Source: Burkholderia singularis
Lineage (GTDB): Bacteria > Pseudomonadota > Gammaproteobacteria > Burkholderiales > Burkholderiaceae
Direction of reading: 5' to 3'
Assembly (NCBI RefSeq): GCF_900176645.1
Contig: NZ_FXAN01000080.1
Location: forward strand, 1 to 36,024
DNA: 36,024 nucleotides
Of this stretch, positions 27,458 through 34,668 are shown piece by piece (within the stretch, counting starts at the first letter, position 1; the number at the start of each line of letters is the position of its first letter). Position numbers and translations under genes: made by a program. The notes below the pieces were generated by a model. It was not told where the DNA came from. It saw nothing but the letters and a program-made list of their open reading frames with translations, and did not search any database.

Positions 27458-28507
27458 ATGTATGCAATATTGAGAACCAAAAAACTAAAGGACAGGTCAG
27501 CAATTACGCAAGCCACCGAGCACAATCTACGACTCAGAACGCAGCGAAATGTCGATTCCAGCCGCTCGCACCTGAATCAAATTCTTTACAATCCTTTGGC
27601 TACAGATAGCACTGAAGCGACGGATTTTCAGAGGAAATTAGGCGAATACTACACCAGCTTGGAAGTAAAAGAAAAAAAGGGAAACGTGCTTGCATACGAA
27701 TATGTCGCCACAGCCTCACCTGAGTTCTTCAAGAACAAGTCAAACGATTTCATTCGAAAGTGGGCAGATGAGCAGGTACGATTCATGGAACGCGAATTCG
27801 GAACTCAACTCAAGTTCGGTGTCGTACACCTTGACGAGAAGACACCTCACATACACTTTTTTGTCTCAACTGAGACCAAATCCGTAAAAAAATACCGAAA
27901 CCAGAAGGGCGATTTCTTCAAAGAGTCTTGGTCTCTCAACTCTCGCAACATTAATCCAGAGTACCTTGCTGACTTGCAAACTCGGTTTGCACAAAACAAC
28001 GCGAAATTTGGGTTGAAACGTGGAGCCAAAGGATCAAGGATTAAGCACGTTCCCATGAAGAACTTCTATCGCACCGTGGACAGAATTATGGCACGCAGTT
28101 ATGCAGACCAAGTTAGCGAAGTTATCAATGGAATCGAGCTGAGTATCGGGGAGCGACTTTCTATTGACGTGATAAGAAGAAAAATCTACGAATTCCTCTA
28201 CCCAATTCTTAAAAGAACGCTCCGGGAGCGGAAAATATACCGCGAATTTTCAAAGCTCAACTTTCACAAACTGCAAACGGAATTGATTGAGGAACGAAAG
28301 CACCTAGCCCTGGAACTCAATCAAGTATCCGAAGTAAAGGAAGTGTACAAAGAGGCAATCAATGGACGGCTACAGGACATTCAGGTCACGGAATACCTAC
28401 TTGAACAGAATGCCTTGCTGGCCGAACAACTTGCAGAAATGCGGATGAAGTACGAACCTGGCAGCACTGTTTCAGGCGATTCGGCCATACCCCAGCATAG
28501 GCAGTAG
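27458..28507 (+). CDS. MobV-family relaxase (Mob/Pre)
   Basis: A 349-residue DNA relaxase that should nick oriT and lead the strand during mobilization. The MobV motifs are clear: HNLR with H22 (the position of the catalytic His in pMV158 MobM), SRSHLNQIL (36-43) and the metal-binding VHLDEKTPHIHFFV (123-136). After about residue 200 it becomes helical and charged, with a probable coiled coil (about 255-335) before a short tail. MobV relaxases are most familiar from small rolling-circle plasmids, so finding one beside an integrase supports an integrated mobilizable element. No mobilization helper genes or type IV secretion genes are seen. The gene's ATG follows the putative oriT by under 40 bases. 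Confidence 0.9.
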   Translation: MYAILRTKKLKDRSAITQATEHNLRLRTQRNVDSSRSHLNQILYNPLATDSTEATDFQRKLGEYYTSLEVKEKKGNVLAYEYVATASPEFFKNKSNDFIRKWADEQVRFMEREFGTQLKFGVVHLDEKTPHIHFFVSTETKSVKKYRNQKGDFFKESWSLNSRNINPEYLADLQTRFAQNNAKFGLKRGAKGSRIKHVPMKNFYRTVDRIMARSYADQVSEVINGIELSIGERLSIDVIRRKIYEFLYPILKRTLRERKIYREFSKLNFHKLQTELIEERKHLALELNQVSEVKEVYKEAINGRLQDIQVTEYLLEQNALLAEQLAEMRMKYEPGSTVSGDSAIPQHRQ

Positions 28508-28679
28508 CAGAGAAAAAACTCAATTTAAGGGGCCGCCGTCATTTTAGATTAACTATCGTTAATCCTCCCTACGGGTACTATTCTCTGTATATAGAATTTG
28601 TACTGTACTCTGTACCCTACGGGTATATATCTCTACTGTACAGATTTTTATTCAAGGACTTGTTCTGCCTTTCCCGAAA

Positions 28680-28767
28680 CCGTGCTATCGCCCGATTTTC
28701 GGAAAAGTCTTACCCTAACCCGCAAAAAAATTGCCAGTCCTGACTTTTCCTAAATCGGGTAGCACGG
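28680..28767. repeat. large imperfect inverted repeat
   Basis: The left arm (28680-28709) and right arm (28742-28767) match over three blocks, CCGTGCTA, CCCGATTT and GGAAAAGTC, with small bulges in the left arm. That is 25 paired bases around a 32-base loop. On single-stranded DNA this would form a long hairpin such as those of rolling-circle single-strand origins; this role is speculative. Confidence 0.7.
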
Positions 28768-29154
28768 CCTTACCGTTTTGCTATCGCCCCTCATATCGGG
28801 TGGAATTGAGTAACCATTCCTACATTGCAGTTCGTGAGGTTTACTCTCACTGTAGCGGGGTCTGCTGATTGTCTTCCCTGCCGTTTTGCTACATTCCCAT
28901 TCTATCGGCTTTGCCCTATGAAATTTTTGTCGGGCTGCAAACTTTCCTACGGATCGATTTATCGTCAATGGCAGTCAATTTTGGCTATACGAGCTTCTGC
29001 ATTACGACCTTGTTGTAGGCTACTGCTGATTGATTTGAATCGAGAGAGTTTTTTAATTGACGGGAACAAGTCCCAGAGAAGAGCCGCCAATTCTCCGACG
29101 CATAAAATCAATATCACCAATTTACGAAATAATTCGCTTTTGTCAAGAGCAACA

Positions 29155-29182
29155 AAATTGCCAGCATTTCAGCTGGCAATTT
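29155..29182 (-). terminator. probable terminator after the XRE gene
   Basis: An 11-bp perfect stem (29155-29165 with 29172-29182) and a 6-base loop is followed on the minus strand by TTTTG. It is about 110 bases past the XRE stop and is nearly symmetrical, so it might also act on the plus strand. Confidence 0.65.
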
Positions 29183-29293
29183 CGCATTGATTTTAATGCG
29201 TCGAATGGCCCATATCATGTCAAAACTTTTTTAAGGAGCGGACCAGCGACGAATTAATGATAACGAGTATCAGCCTATTGTCAATAGCGATAT

Positions 29294-29512
29294 TCAAATT
29301 TTGCCGATTACATGCTCGGGTGGTGTATTGCACGCTTCGCACCATTCCACGAACTCCAGCACGTCAAGATATTGCTCTCCCCGTTCTACCTTGGAGACGT
29401 AGCTCTGCCCCCTGCCGAGTTTCTCAGCAAGTTGTACCTGTGTCAGGCCAGCGTCCTTCCGTACCTGCTTTAGGACATGCCGTAGCCCCTCGTACCGTTG
29501 ACCATAGAGCAT
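29294..29512 (-). CDS. XRE-family helix-turn-helix regulator
   Basis: A 72-residue DNA-binding protein that is essentially one HTH domain of the Cro/C1 type: LRHVLKQVRKDAGLTQVQLA, then EKLGRGQSYVSKVERGEQYL, and a short C-terminal helix. The recognition helix is QSYVSKVER. It is divergent from the lipoprotein gene with 89 bases between, which contain a good inverted-repeat operator candidate. Autoregulation and control of the lipoprotein are likely but inferred. Possible wider roles are control of excision or of cargo genes. Confidence 0.88.
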   Translation of the reverse strand: MLYGQRYEGLRHVLKQVRKDAGLTQVQLAEKLGRGQSYVSKVERGEQYLDVLEFVEWCEACNTPPEHVIGKI

Positions 29513-29534
29513 TGCCCCATGCTATAGTCCGTTT

Positions 29535-29562
29535 CAGAATAGTCGATTTGAGACTATTTCTG
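29535..29562. promoter_or_regulatory. candidate operator between XRE and lipoprotein genes
   Basis: CAGAATAGTC (29535-29544) and GACTATTTCTG (29552-29562) form an inverted repeat with a one-base insertion in the right arm and a 7-base spacer. A further TAGTC lies at 29525-29529. The position between divergent genes suits binding by the XRE protein. Confidence 0.55.
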
Positions 29563-29601
29563 TAGATTCCTTTTGAAATCAATGGCTTAACAAGGGACAT
29601 G

Positions 29602-30435
29602 ATGAAAGCAAAAACCTTGGTGGTGCTTCTCGGGGCGGTTGCCGTACTGGCGGCATGCGGAGGTGGTAACGGTGGGGATTCCAGCACCAGCAACAACGGC
29701 GGTAGCTCAAGCTCTGGCGGCTCTAGTTCGTCTGGTGGTAATGCGGGCTCGACGACAGCTTCCAGCCTGAAGCCGACCCAATACAGCCTCTACAAGTACG
29801 GTACCCAAGCTACTCTGTCTGGTGGTGCTGGAACGGTATCCAGTGCCACGGCCAACGGCGGTACGTTGGCATTGGACAGCGGTAGCACGGTGCTAGCGAT
29901 TACCGATGCCACCCAAGGCAGCATGTCGGCTACAGGTTTCTACATTACTAACCGTGCAAGCGGCAGTGTAATCATGCTGTGCGATTCCCTGCCCTCTGGT
30001 GGCACGGTTGGGACTGGAACGAAGAGCCGTTATGTCGGGGCTGCAATCAGCACCAGCGACGGCACCAATCAAGCTACTCAAGTCACCAATGCCGCTGATT
30101 TGGCAGGACAGACCCTTTACAACATTGAGGACTGCTCCTATCAAAGCACGGCGGGCAATCCTCAAGGTCAAAATTCTGCACCAGATTCCTCAACGGCAAG
30201 CCTGACAGTGGATAGCAGTGGGAACGTGACCTTTAACAACGGTACGGCTGCTATCACGGCCGCTCAGTTCAGTGCTCTTCTATCTGGTAGTGCAGTCTCG
30301 TCTACCAACAGCAATACCTATTTCACGGCTTACAAGATTGGTTCAGGCTCCGCTACCAAGTCGCTCATTGTGGAGCGAGGCATTCCCACTGACACGACAA
30401 AAACGGGCTACGTTGGCATGTGGGTAACGAATTAA
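29602..30435 (+). CDS. putative lipoprotein, Ser/Gly/Thr-rich
   Basis: A 277-residue exported protein. MKAKTLVVLLGAVAVLAAC is a lipoprotein signal peptide with lipobox LAAC and C19 as the lipidated residue. A low-complexity Gly/Ser/Asn linker (about 20-55) and a Ser/Thr/Gly/Ala-rich body of probable beta structure follow. One pair of cysteines (in IMLCDSLP and IEDCSYQ) may form a disulphide. I recognise no domain. The second ATG (29602) is preferred because AGGGA lies 4 bases upstream; the ATG at 29599 is too close. It looks like a surface or periplasmic lipoprotein cargo gene. A terminator follows, so it is probably monocistronic. Confidence 0.85.
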   Translation: MKAKTLVVLLGAVAVLAACGGGNGGDSSTSNNGGSSSSGGSSSSGGNAGSTTASSLKPTQYSLYKYGTQATLSGGAGTVSSATANGGTLALDSGSTVLAITDATQGSMSATGFYITNRASGSVIMLCDSLPSGGTVGTGTKSRYVGAAISTSDGTNQATQVTNAADLAGQTLYNIEDCSYQSTAGNPQGQNSAPDSSTASLTVDSSGNVTFNNGTAAITAAQFSALLSGSAVSSTNSNTYFTAYKIGSGSATKSLIVERGIPTDTTKTGYVGMWVTN

Positions 30436-30451
30436 TATCAACAACCCAAGG

Positions 30452-30477
30452 GAAAGCACCTTTTGGTGCTTTCTTTG
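30452..30477 (+). terminator. terminator after the lipoprotein gene
   Basis: A 9-bp perfect stem (GAAAGCACC, 30452-30460, with 30465-30473) and TTTT loop lies 16 bases past the stop. The following TTT run is short, so strength is uncertain. Confidence 0.75.
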
Positions 30478-30496
30478 AATCTGGAAGGTGATTTAA

Positions 30497-30919
30497 ATGC
30501 AAGCGTACACTGGTAATGATTTGGAGCTTGGGCCGAGTAAGCCAAACGGAACTTGGCGAATCTATACCTATATCAAGATAGAAGGCAAAATCCTCAAAAA
30601 GGTGGCAATAAAGCACAATCTAGACATAATTTTGCGAGGCCAATTCCAACGAGAAGGTCCGTGCAAGCTGTGGGTAATTAGCTGGCTATTCCGCCCCCTT
30701 ATCGTTGCAATTACTCAGGACGACGGCCAAACCTTCCGTCAAAGTCTCGCATTGCTATACAGCTATTCGGTTGCATGCCTTCTGTTTATGGTCTTTTCGC
30801 TTTTGCACGTAGATACCGCAGTCGGAAAATTCTTCTTTTTGCTGTCTTTCGTGTGCGTGCTGCCTTCCTTCCTGCTCATACGCAAGATTCGCAAGGTATC
30901 GGCGGACCACTCCTACTAG
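30497..30919 (+). CDS. small membrane protein of unknown function
   Basis: A 140-residue protein with a polar N-terminal half, including a basic YIKIEGKILKKVAIKH stretch, and two hydrophobic segments (about 84-104 and 108-127) near the C-terminus separated by a very short loop. The end (IRKIRKVSADHSY) is basic and probably cytoplasmic. AAGGTG lies about 7 bases before the ATG. I recognise no family. It lies alone between two terminator-like hairpins, convergent with the next membrane protein gene. Confidence 0.65.
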   Translation: MQAYTGNDLELGPSKPNGTWRIYTYIKIEGKILKKVAIKHNLDIILRGQFQREGPCKLWVISWLFRPLIVAITQDDGQTFRQSLALLYSYSVACLLFMVFSLLHVDTAVGKFFFLLSFVCVLPSFLLIRKIRKVSADHSY

Positions 30920-30980
30920 TCTACATAGACAAGCGAGGATCGGCCCGCTCGACGGTCCTCGCTTGGGTAGACCTCATTTT
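30919..30980. terminator. bidirectional terminator-like structure between convergent genes
   Basis: An inner stem AAGCGAGGA/TCCTCGCTT (30931-30939 with 30956-30964) and an outer stem GTCTAC/GTAGAC (30919-30924 with 30967-30972) form a nested hairpin between two convergent genes. A TTTT run follows at 30977-30980 on the plus strand. It overlaps the last codons of the minus-strand gene. Confidence 0.6.
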
Positions 30981-31627
30981 ATCATTCCAATTAAATGAGT
31001 AACTTTATTTATCCACTGCACCCCCACCACCACGGCCAGAGAAATCGCCAAAACACCGATATAAAAAATTCCAACAAAGCTTCTTACCAGCCATTTTGGC
31101 GGCTGCGGTGTCGGGAACACATTTAGATAGCGAGCTATGCCTTCGTCTGACTTTGTGTACGAATTTATCTGATGCCACGTAAGCGGCGGGAAATATAAAT
31201 AGGAAACCATAATTTGTTCGTTCGGAACAAGCGCTGGCACAAGGATTTCCCAGCCCCCCGTATCTGACACCTTGCTTTCGTGTTGAATCGGTGGCTCGAT
31301 AACATAATGCGAAATTCGCAAGTTGTGCCCTAGACGAACATTGAAAGCTGTTTTCTTCCCCGTATTTCTGACGATGATGCTATGAACATTTACTTGCGCA
31401 CCGGGCGTGCCCGGCTGTGTCGTCGCCGGTTGGCCTTGGCTATCCTGCTGATCGCTTGCCCCTGAAAGTTGCGGGGCCTGGGTCGGTGGAAGATTAAACC
31501 CCGCAGCATGTGCCATATATGTGACCACCTTTGGCCTGTTCTCCATGCGCTTTCCGATTGCGGCAACGACAAGTGCCGTAATAATCGGAAAAAGCAGCTT
31601 GCTCACCAAATCCCAATCGAGCGACAT
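30974..31627 (-). CDS. membrane protein of unknown function beside the HEPN gene
   Basis: A 217-residue protein with an N-terminal membrane segment (LLFPIITALVVAAIGKR, about 10-26) and a second near the C-terminus (FVGIFYIGVLAISLAVVVGV, about 183-203). Between them is a soluble domain with a Pro/Gln/Ser-rich linker (about 48-75) and a beta-rich part (VNVHSIIVRNTGKKTAFNVR, SHYVIEPPIQ, PNEQIMVSYLYFPPLTW). No family is recognised. The ATG at 31627 is preceded by GGGGGTGGG; a GTG two codons earlier is possible. It starts 110 bases after the stop of the AbiJ-NTD4/HEPN gene on the same strand, so a two-gene transcript is plausible. Confidence 0.75.
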   Translation of the reverse strand: MSLDWDLVSKLLFPIITALVVAAIGKRMENRPKVVTYMAHAAGFNLPPTQAPQLSGASDQQDSQGQPATTQPGTPGAQVNVHSIIVRNTGKKTAFNVRLGHNLRISHYVIEPPIQHESKVSDTGGWEILVPALVPNEQIMVSYLYFPPLTWHQINSYTKSDEGIARYLNVFPTPQPPKWLVRSFVGIFYIGVLAISLAVVVGVQWINKVTHLIGMIK

Positions 31628-31737
31628 ACCCACCCCCGAATCGTTGACCGAAAATCTTGTTCGTATGACATGTGAAGTATGGGCGAGCGTCGACGTCGGA
31701 GCAATATGATGTCACACCAAGCTAACCGCTATATGAG

Positions 31738-32664
31738 CTACTTCGTAGCTTGATGCGCCTCGACCATGAATAAGATAGTTGTCGCCGTAAGGTTCAACGC
31801 ATAGCGAGCCAAGTATTCGGGCACCGCAACAGGAGCGGAGCCCTGCCCATGCCCGCCATTCTTGTTTCGGACGGTAGGAACACCGCTTTCGAGCAACGAG
31901 CGAATAGAAGAGAACTGTGATTCGAAATATGCAGGAAATAGCCCGTTGCTCATACAGGTAGCGATCAGATTCTTCGCCGTGTCTGTCGGCTGAGTTGGCC
32001 AATCACGAAGATTGCAAATTGTCTTCATGGTACTTTCGAATGCCTTCAATCCGTCAACAAGGCACTCTTTGTAACGCCCATGCCGATAATGTTCGTGGGC
32101 TTTCAGAAATTCTTCGTTTGCACCTGCGAAATCCTTATCACGCAAGATAGCCAACGTTGGCTTGACCGCCTCAGCATGTAAAAACTCCGAGTCAACTCGG
32201 ATGATTTCACCAGACTCGAACTGGTAGCCCACCCCATGCTCTTTAAAACGCTCATTCAACTCAGAAACAGCGTCTTCCGGTTCAATCTTTCTCTCGGTGT
32301 TGTGCTTGTAAGACCAATTTCCCTCGATAAATACTTGAATTACTTTGAAACAAATCTCTACCACATCAAGAGCCCGCTCGACTGACCCTTCATCCAGAAA
32401 GAAATTAAAAACGGATTCTTGATCAGATCTAGCGTGCTTGACTAATTCGAACACACCGTACTCTCGACACAAAGCCTGCTTTACGAATTCGTAGGCTTTT
32501 TTTGAATGATCGGATTGATAGGGGGGATCGATACCAAACGCGTCTTGTATGATATGAACTATTTGCACCCGCAACGGCTGTGGCAGCTCGTCGTAAACAT
32601 AGACGTCGGGCATTTCCCCTCGTGCACGCTTCTGACGCTTAGAAAACAGATCAAAGACTCCCAC
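31738..32664 (-). CDS. AbiJ-NTD4/HEPN-type abortive-infection protein (STM4504/CBY_0614 family)
   Basis: A 308-residue soluble protein. The N-terminus (MGVFDLFSKRQKRARGE, then DVYVYDELPQPLRVQIVHII) is the AbiJ N-terminal domain 4 pattern as I recall it. The C-terminal half (about 165-308) has the abortive-infection HEPN features KPTLAILRDKDFAGANEEFL and YRHGRYKECLVDGLKAFEST, and R266-NKNGG-H272 fits the HEPN RNase motif Rx4-6H. Such proteins are regarded as RNA-cleaving phage-defence effectors. The start is GTG with GGGGGAG close upstream. It is the last gene before attR. The family name rests on pattern recognition and should be confirmed by profile search. Confidence 0.78.
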   Translation of the reverse strand: MGVFDLFSKRQKRARGEMPDVYVYDELPQPLRVQIVHIIQDAFGIDPPYQSDHSKKAYEFVKQALCREYGVFELVKHARSDQESVFNFFLDEGSVERALDVVEICFKVIQVFIEGNWSYKHNTERKIEPEDAVSELNERFKEHGVGYQFESGEIIRVDSEFLHAEAVKPTLAILRDKDFAGANEEFLKAHEHYRHGRYKECLVDGLKAFESTMKTICNLRDWPTQPTDTAKNLIATCMSNGLFPAYFESQFSSIRSLLESGVPTVRNKNGGHGQGSAPVAVPEYLARYALNLTATTILFMVEAHQATK

Positions 32665-32919
32665 GACTCCCCCTGAGTAGCAATCATTGTCACGCCATTA
32701 TGACGTAACAGACACCAAGCGGCGGGCTGGGCAGGAGCGGTAATACTCCTAGGGACGGCGACGACCAGTGCTAGATTGATACAGTCCCATTTGACTGCCG
32801 TACTTGCTGTTTGGGAGGCGAACGTGTGACACTAGGTGCGTCACTTCTTCATTCGCAAACCCACCCGCCAGAATGGCAAGTTGTTGATTTATCAGGAAAT
32901 TTCCAAAAAGCCCGGAAGT

Positions 32920-32938
32920 TCCCTGATTCGCCACCAAA
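32920..32938. repeat. attR: 19-bp tRNA 3'-end direct repeat
   Basis: An exact copy of the 19 bases at 25649-25667 that is not attached to a tRNA body. It marks the right end of the island. Confidence 0.93.
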
Positions 32939-32943
32939 TGTAG

Positions 32944-32973
32944 AAAGGGCTCAGCGCAAGCTGAGCCCTTTTT
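32944..32973 (+). terminator. ancestral tRNA terminator displaced by the island
   Basis: A 12-bp perfect stem (AAAGGGCTCAGC, 32944-32955, with 32960-32971), a GCAA tetraloop and TTTTT. It lies 5 bases after attR, the same place the current terminator occupies after attL. It was presumably the tRNA's terminator before integration. Confidence 0.85.
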
Positions 32974-33140
32974 CTTTGCTCCGCAAAAGCGGCTTCGCTC
33001 CGCAAACAGTCAGCCGAAAACCACAAATCTGGCCATCTACCGAGCCAGCTTTGATATCCTGAGTCAAAACGGCCACGACGTACCACGGCCCCACCAAGCT
33101 GTGGTTCGGCTAAATGACTCAGATACCAAGGGTGGACATC

Positions 33141-33908
33141 ATGGATGACCACGACGAATATCAATTCAGCATAGGGGCTTACTCGCCAGCCACGATCCCG
33201 ATGGAGCGGCTGGCCAAGTACATTGCGGCCCTTGCAAAGCTGTTCGGCAACAGCCCGAATGTCCACCTCGACCGCTTACAGGAAGGCAGCACGATCCCTG
33301 TCATGAATGTCGACCGACAGGCCACACGGCATGTCTCGGAACGGATCTCAAAACTCGACAAAGGCGAAGCAGCAAACGACGTCATTGCAAGTTACGACGA
33401 GCTGAATGCTCTACTTCGTGACGACAATGCCACCGGCGAGCTACGTCGCCGCTCAGCAGGCGCAGACTCCATCGCCGTAGTGCTTCGGTTCCCAGGCAAG
33501 GAACTACCCAAACCGCTTACCTTCGGTCCGTTCACTGAACCAGCCACCATTGACGGCGAACTGGTTCGAATCGGCGGCCGAGACCGCAGCGCCCATGCAA
33601 CGGTGATCGATCAAGAAGGGCACTCGTGGCGCTGCGAAACCACTCGCGAACTTGCCCAAGAACTAGCGCCATATCTGTACAAAGGCCCCGTGCTACGGAT
33701 GCACGGCGACGCGAAATGGGAACGCTTGGAAGACGGCAGTTGGAATCTCGAACACTTGAAAGTCACAAGCTTCAGCGTACTTGACGACGACACTCTGCAG
33801 GAAACCACCGATCGACTACGACGGCTCCACGCTACCGACTGGAGCAAGCTTGACGACATAGACGCATATATCAACGCCTCCCGGGGCGACAATGATGGAC
33901 TCCACTAA
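33141..33908 (+). CDS. unrecognised protein paired with a PIN nuclease
   Basis: A 255-residue soluble acidic protein. It begins MDDHDEYQFSIGAYSPATIP; the N-terminal half is helical (ERLAKYIAALAKLFGNSPN, VSERISKLDKGEAANDVIAS) and the C-terminal half looks beta-rich (TIDGELVRIGGRDRSAHATV, WRCETTRELAQELAPYLYKG, NLEHLKVTSFSVLDD). I do not recognise a domain. ATG 33141 is chosen for its upstream AAGGGTGG; an in-frame ATG at 33114 has no such site. Its stop is 2 bases before the start of the PIN gene, so the two are one translational unit. An antitoxin, RNA-binding adaptor or sensor role is possible but unproven. Confidence 0.72.
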   Translation: MDDHDEYQFSIGAYSPATIPMERLAKYIAALAKLFGNSPNVHLDRLQEGSTIPVMNVDRQATRHVSERISKLDKGEAANDVIASYDELNALLRDDNATGELRRRSAGADSIAVVLRFPGKELPKPLTFGPFTEPATIDGELVRIGGRDRSAHATVIDQEGHSWRCETTRELAQELAPYLYKGPVLRMHGDAKWERLEDGSWNLEHLKVTSFSVLDDDTLQETTDRLRRLHATDWSKLDDIDAYINASRGDNDGLH

Positions 33909-33910
33909 CA

Positions 33911-34444
33911 ATGGTCGTCTTTGATACCTCGTTCCTTGCGCTTGCGTTCGACAATTCATATGCGCCACCGATCGACCCGGCGACGGGCAAAAAACTCGAT
34001 CGCTGTGCTGACCGGATAAATCATCTGATTGGTACGCTCAGTTCGTCCAAGCAACGGGTCCTCATTCCCACACCAGTACTTGCCGAGTACTTGGTACAAG
34101 GCGGCCCCGACAAAGACAGGCGCCTAGGCATTTTCGCCTCGTCTCGCGTTTTCCTCGTCGCGGCATTTGACCAACGCTCAGCCATCGAATGTGCGCTGCT
34201 GGAGGATGGGGAGTCGAAAAACAAAAAGCGGCTTTCGGACGGCGAAACCAAGGCCAAGGTGAAGTTTGATCGCCAGATTATCGCCATCGCCAAAGTACAC
34301 GGCGCGCTCACGATTTATACAGGCGATACGAATCTCGCAAAGCGCGCCACTGACAACGGACTCAAGGCCGTTTTAACGTGGGAAGTACCGCTCCCGCCAG
34401 CGGCAGCACAAATGAGCTTCGGAGAGGGCTTCGAAACCGCCTGA
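33911..34444 (+). CDS. PIN-domain nuclease (VapC-like)
   Basis: A 177-residue protein with the full PIN acidic set: D5 in VVFDTSFL, E59 in IPTPVLAEYL, D120 in FDRQIIAIAKV and D139 in YTGDTNLAKRA. PIN domains are Mg2+/Mn2+-dependent RNases; many are toxins of toxin-antitoxin pairs, others act in RNA processing or defence. At 177 residues it is longer than typical VapC (about 130-140), with extra Lys-rich sequence around 101-118 (ESKNKKRLSDGETKAK). It starts 2 bases after the unrecognised gene. The partner is much larger than usual VapB antitoxins, so this may not be a standard VapBC pair. Confidence 0.85.
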   Translation: MVVFDTSFLALAFDNSYAPPIDPATGKKLDRCADRINHLIGTLSSSKQRVLIPTPVLAEYLVQGGPDKDRRLGIFASSRVFLVAAFDQRSAIECALLEDGESKNKKRLSDGETKAKVKFDRQIIAIAKVHGALTIYTGDTNLAKRATDNGLKAVLTWEVPLPPAAAQMSFGEGFETA

Positions 34445-34481
34445 TCTAACGCTCCCAAGGCTCTTACAAGAACGGCAGCCG

Positions 34482-34639
34482 ACTTTCGCACGCGAAAGTC
34501 ACCCCACATACTTTCGCACGCGAAAGTCACCCCACATACTTTCGCACGCGAAAGTCACCCCACATACTTTCGCACGCGAAAGTCACCCCGCATACTTTCG
34601 CACGCGAAAGTCACCCCGCATACTTTCGCACGCGAAAGT
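34482..34639. repeat. six 28-bp tandem units each with an 18-bp palindrome
   Basis: The palindrome ACTTTCGCACGCGAAAGT (8-bp arms around AC) recurs at 34482, 34510, 34538, 34566, 34594 and 34622, with a strict 28-base period. The 10-base linkers are CACCCCACAT three times and then CACCCCGCAT twice. All six palindromes are identical. The array lies between the 3' ends of the PIN gene and the truncated integrase. Confidence 0.97.
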
Positions 34640-34668
34640 CCGACATCGGCACCCTCCAGCACTGCCGC

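Larger units (their letters stand above)
28508..29293. other. gene-free, repeat-rich island region
   Basis: These 786 AT-rich bases carry no convincing reading frame. They hold a repeated 11-mer CCCTACGGGTA (28567-28577 and 28615-28625) and alternating GTAC/CTGTA motifs (28580-28645). They also hold the large inverted repeat at 28680-28767, a direct repeat CCGTTTTGCTA (28773-28783 and 28881-28891) and a terminator near the XRE gene. The density of repeats resembles a plasmid replication or strand-conversion origin, but no initiator gene is present. Confidence 0.55.
32665..33140. other. right island border and flank, gene-free
   Basis: This stretch between the HEPN gene and the next plus-strand gene holds the likely promoter region of the HEPN gene. 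It also holds the candidate right arm sites (CGTGTGACACT at 32823-32833, inverted, and GGTGCGTCACTT at 32835-32846), attR and the displaced tRNA terminator. No gene is seen. Confidence 0.55.

Noticed and set aside
28825..29190. 121-codon plus-strand frame in the island gap
   Set aside because: It runs across the repeats and the terminator hairpin, has no ribosome-binding site and resembles no protein family I know.
34482..34639. CRISPR array
   Set aside because: The 10-base linkers are nearly identical and too short for spacers, and no cas genes are nearby; this is a tandem repeat.
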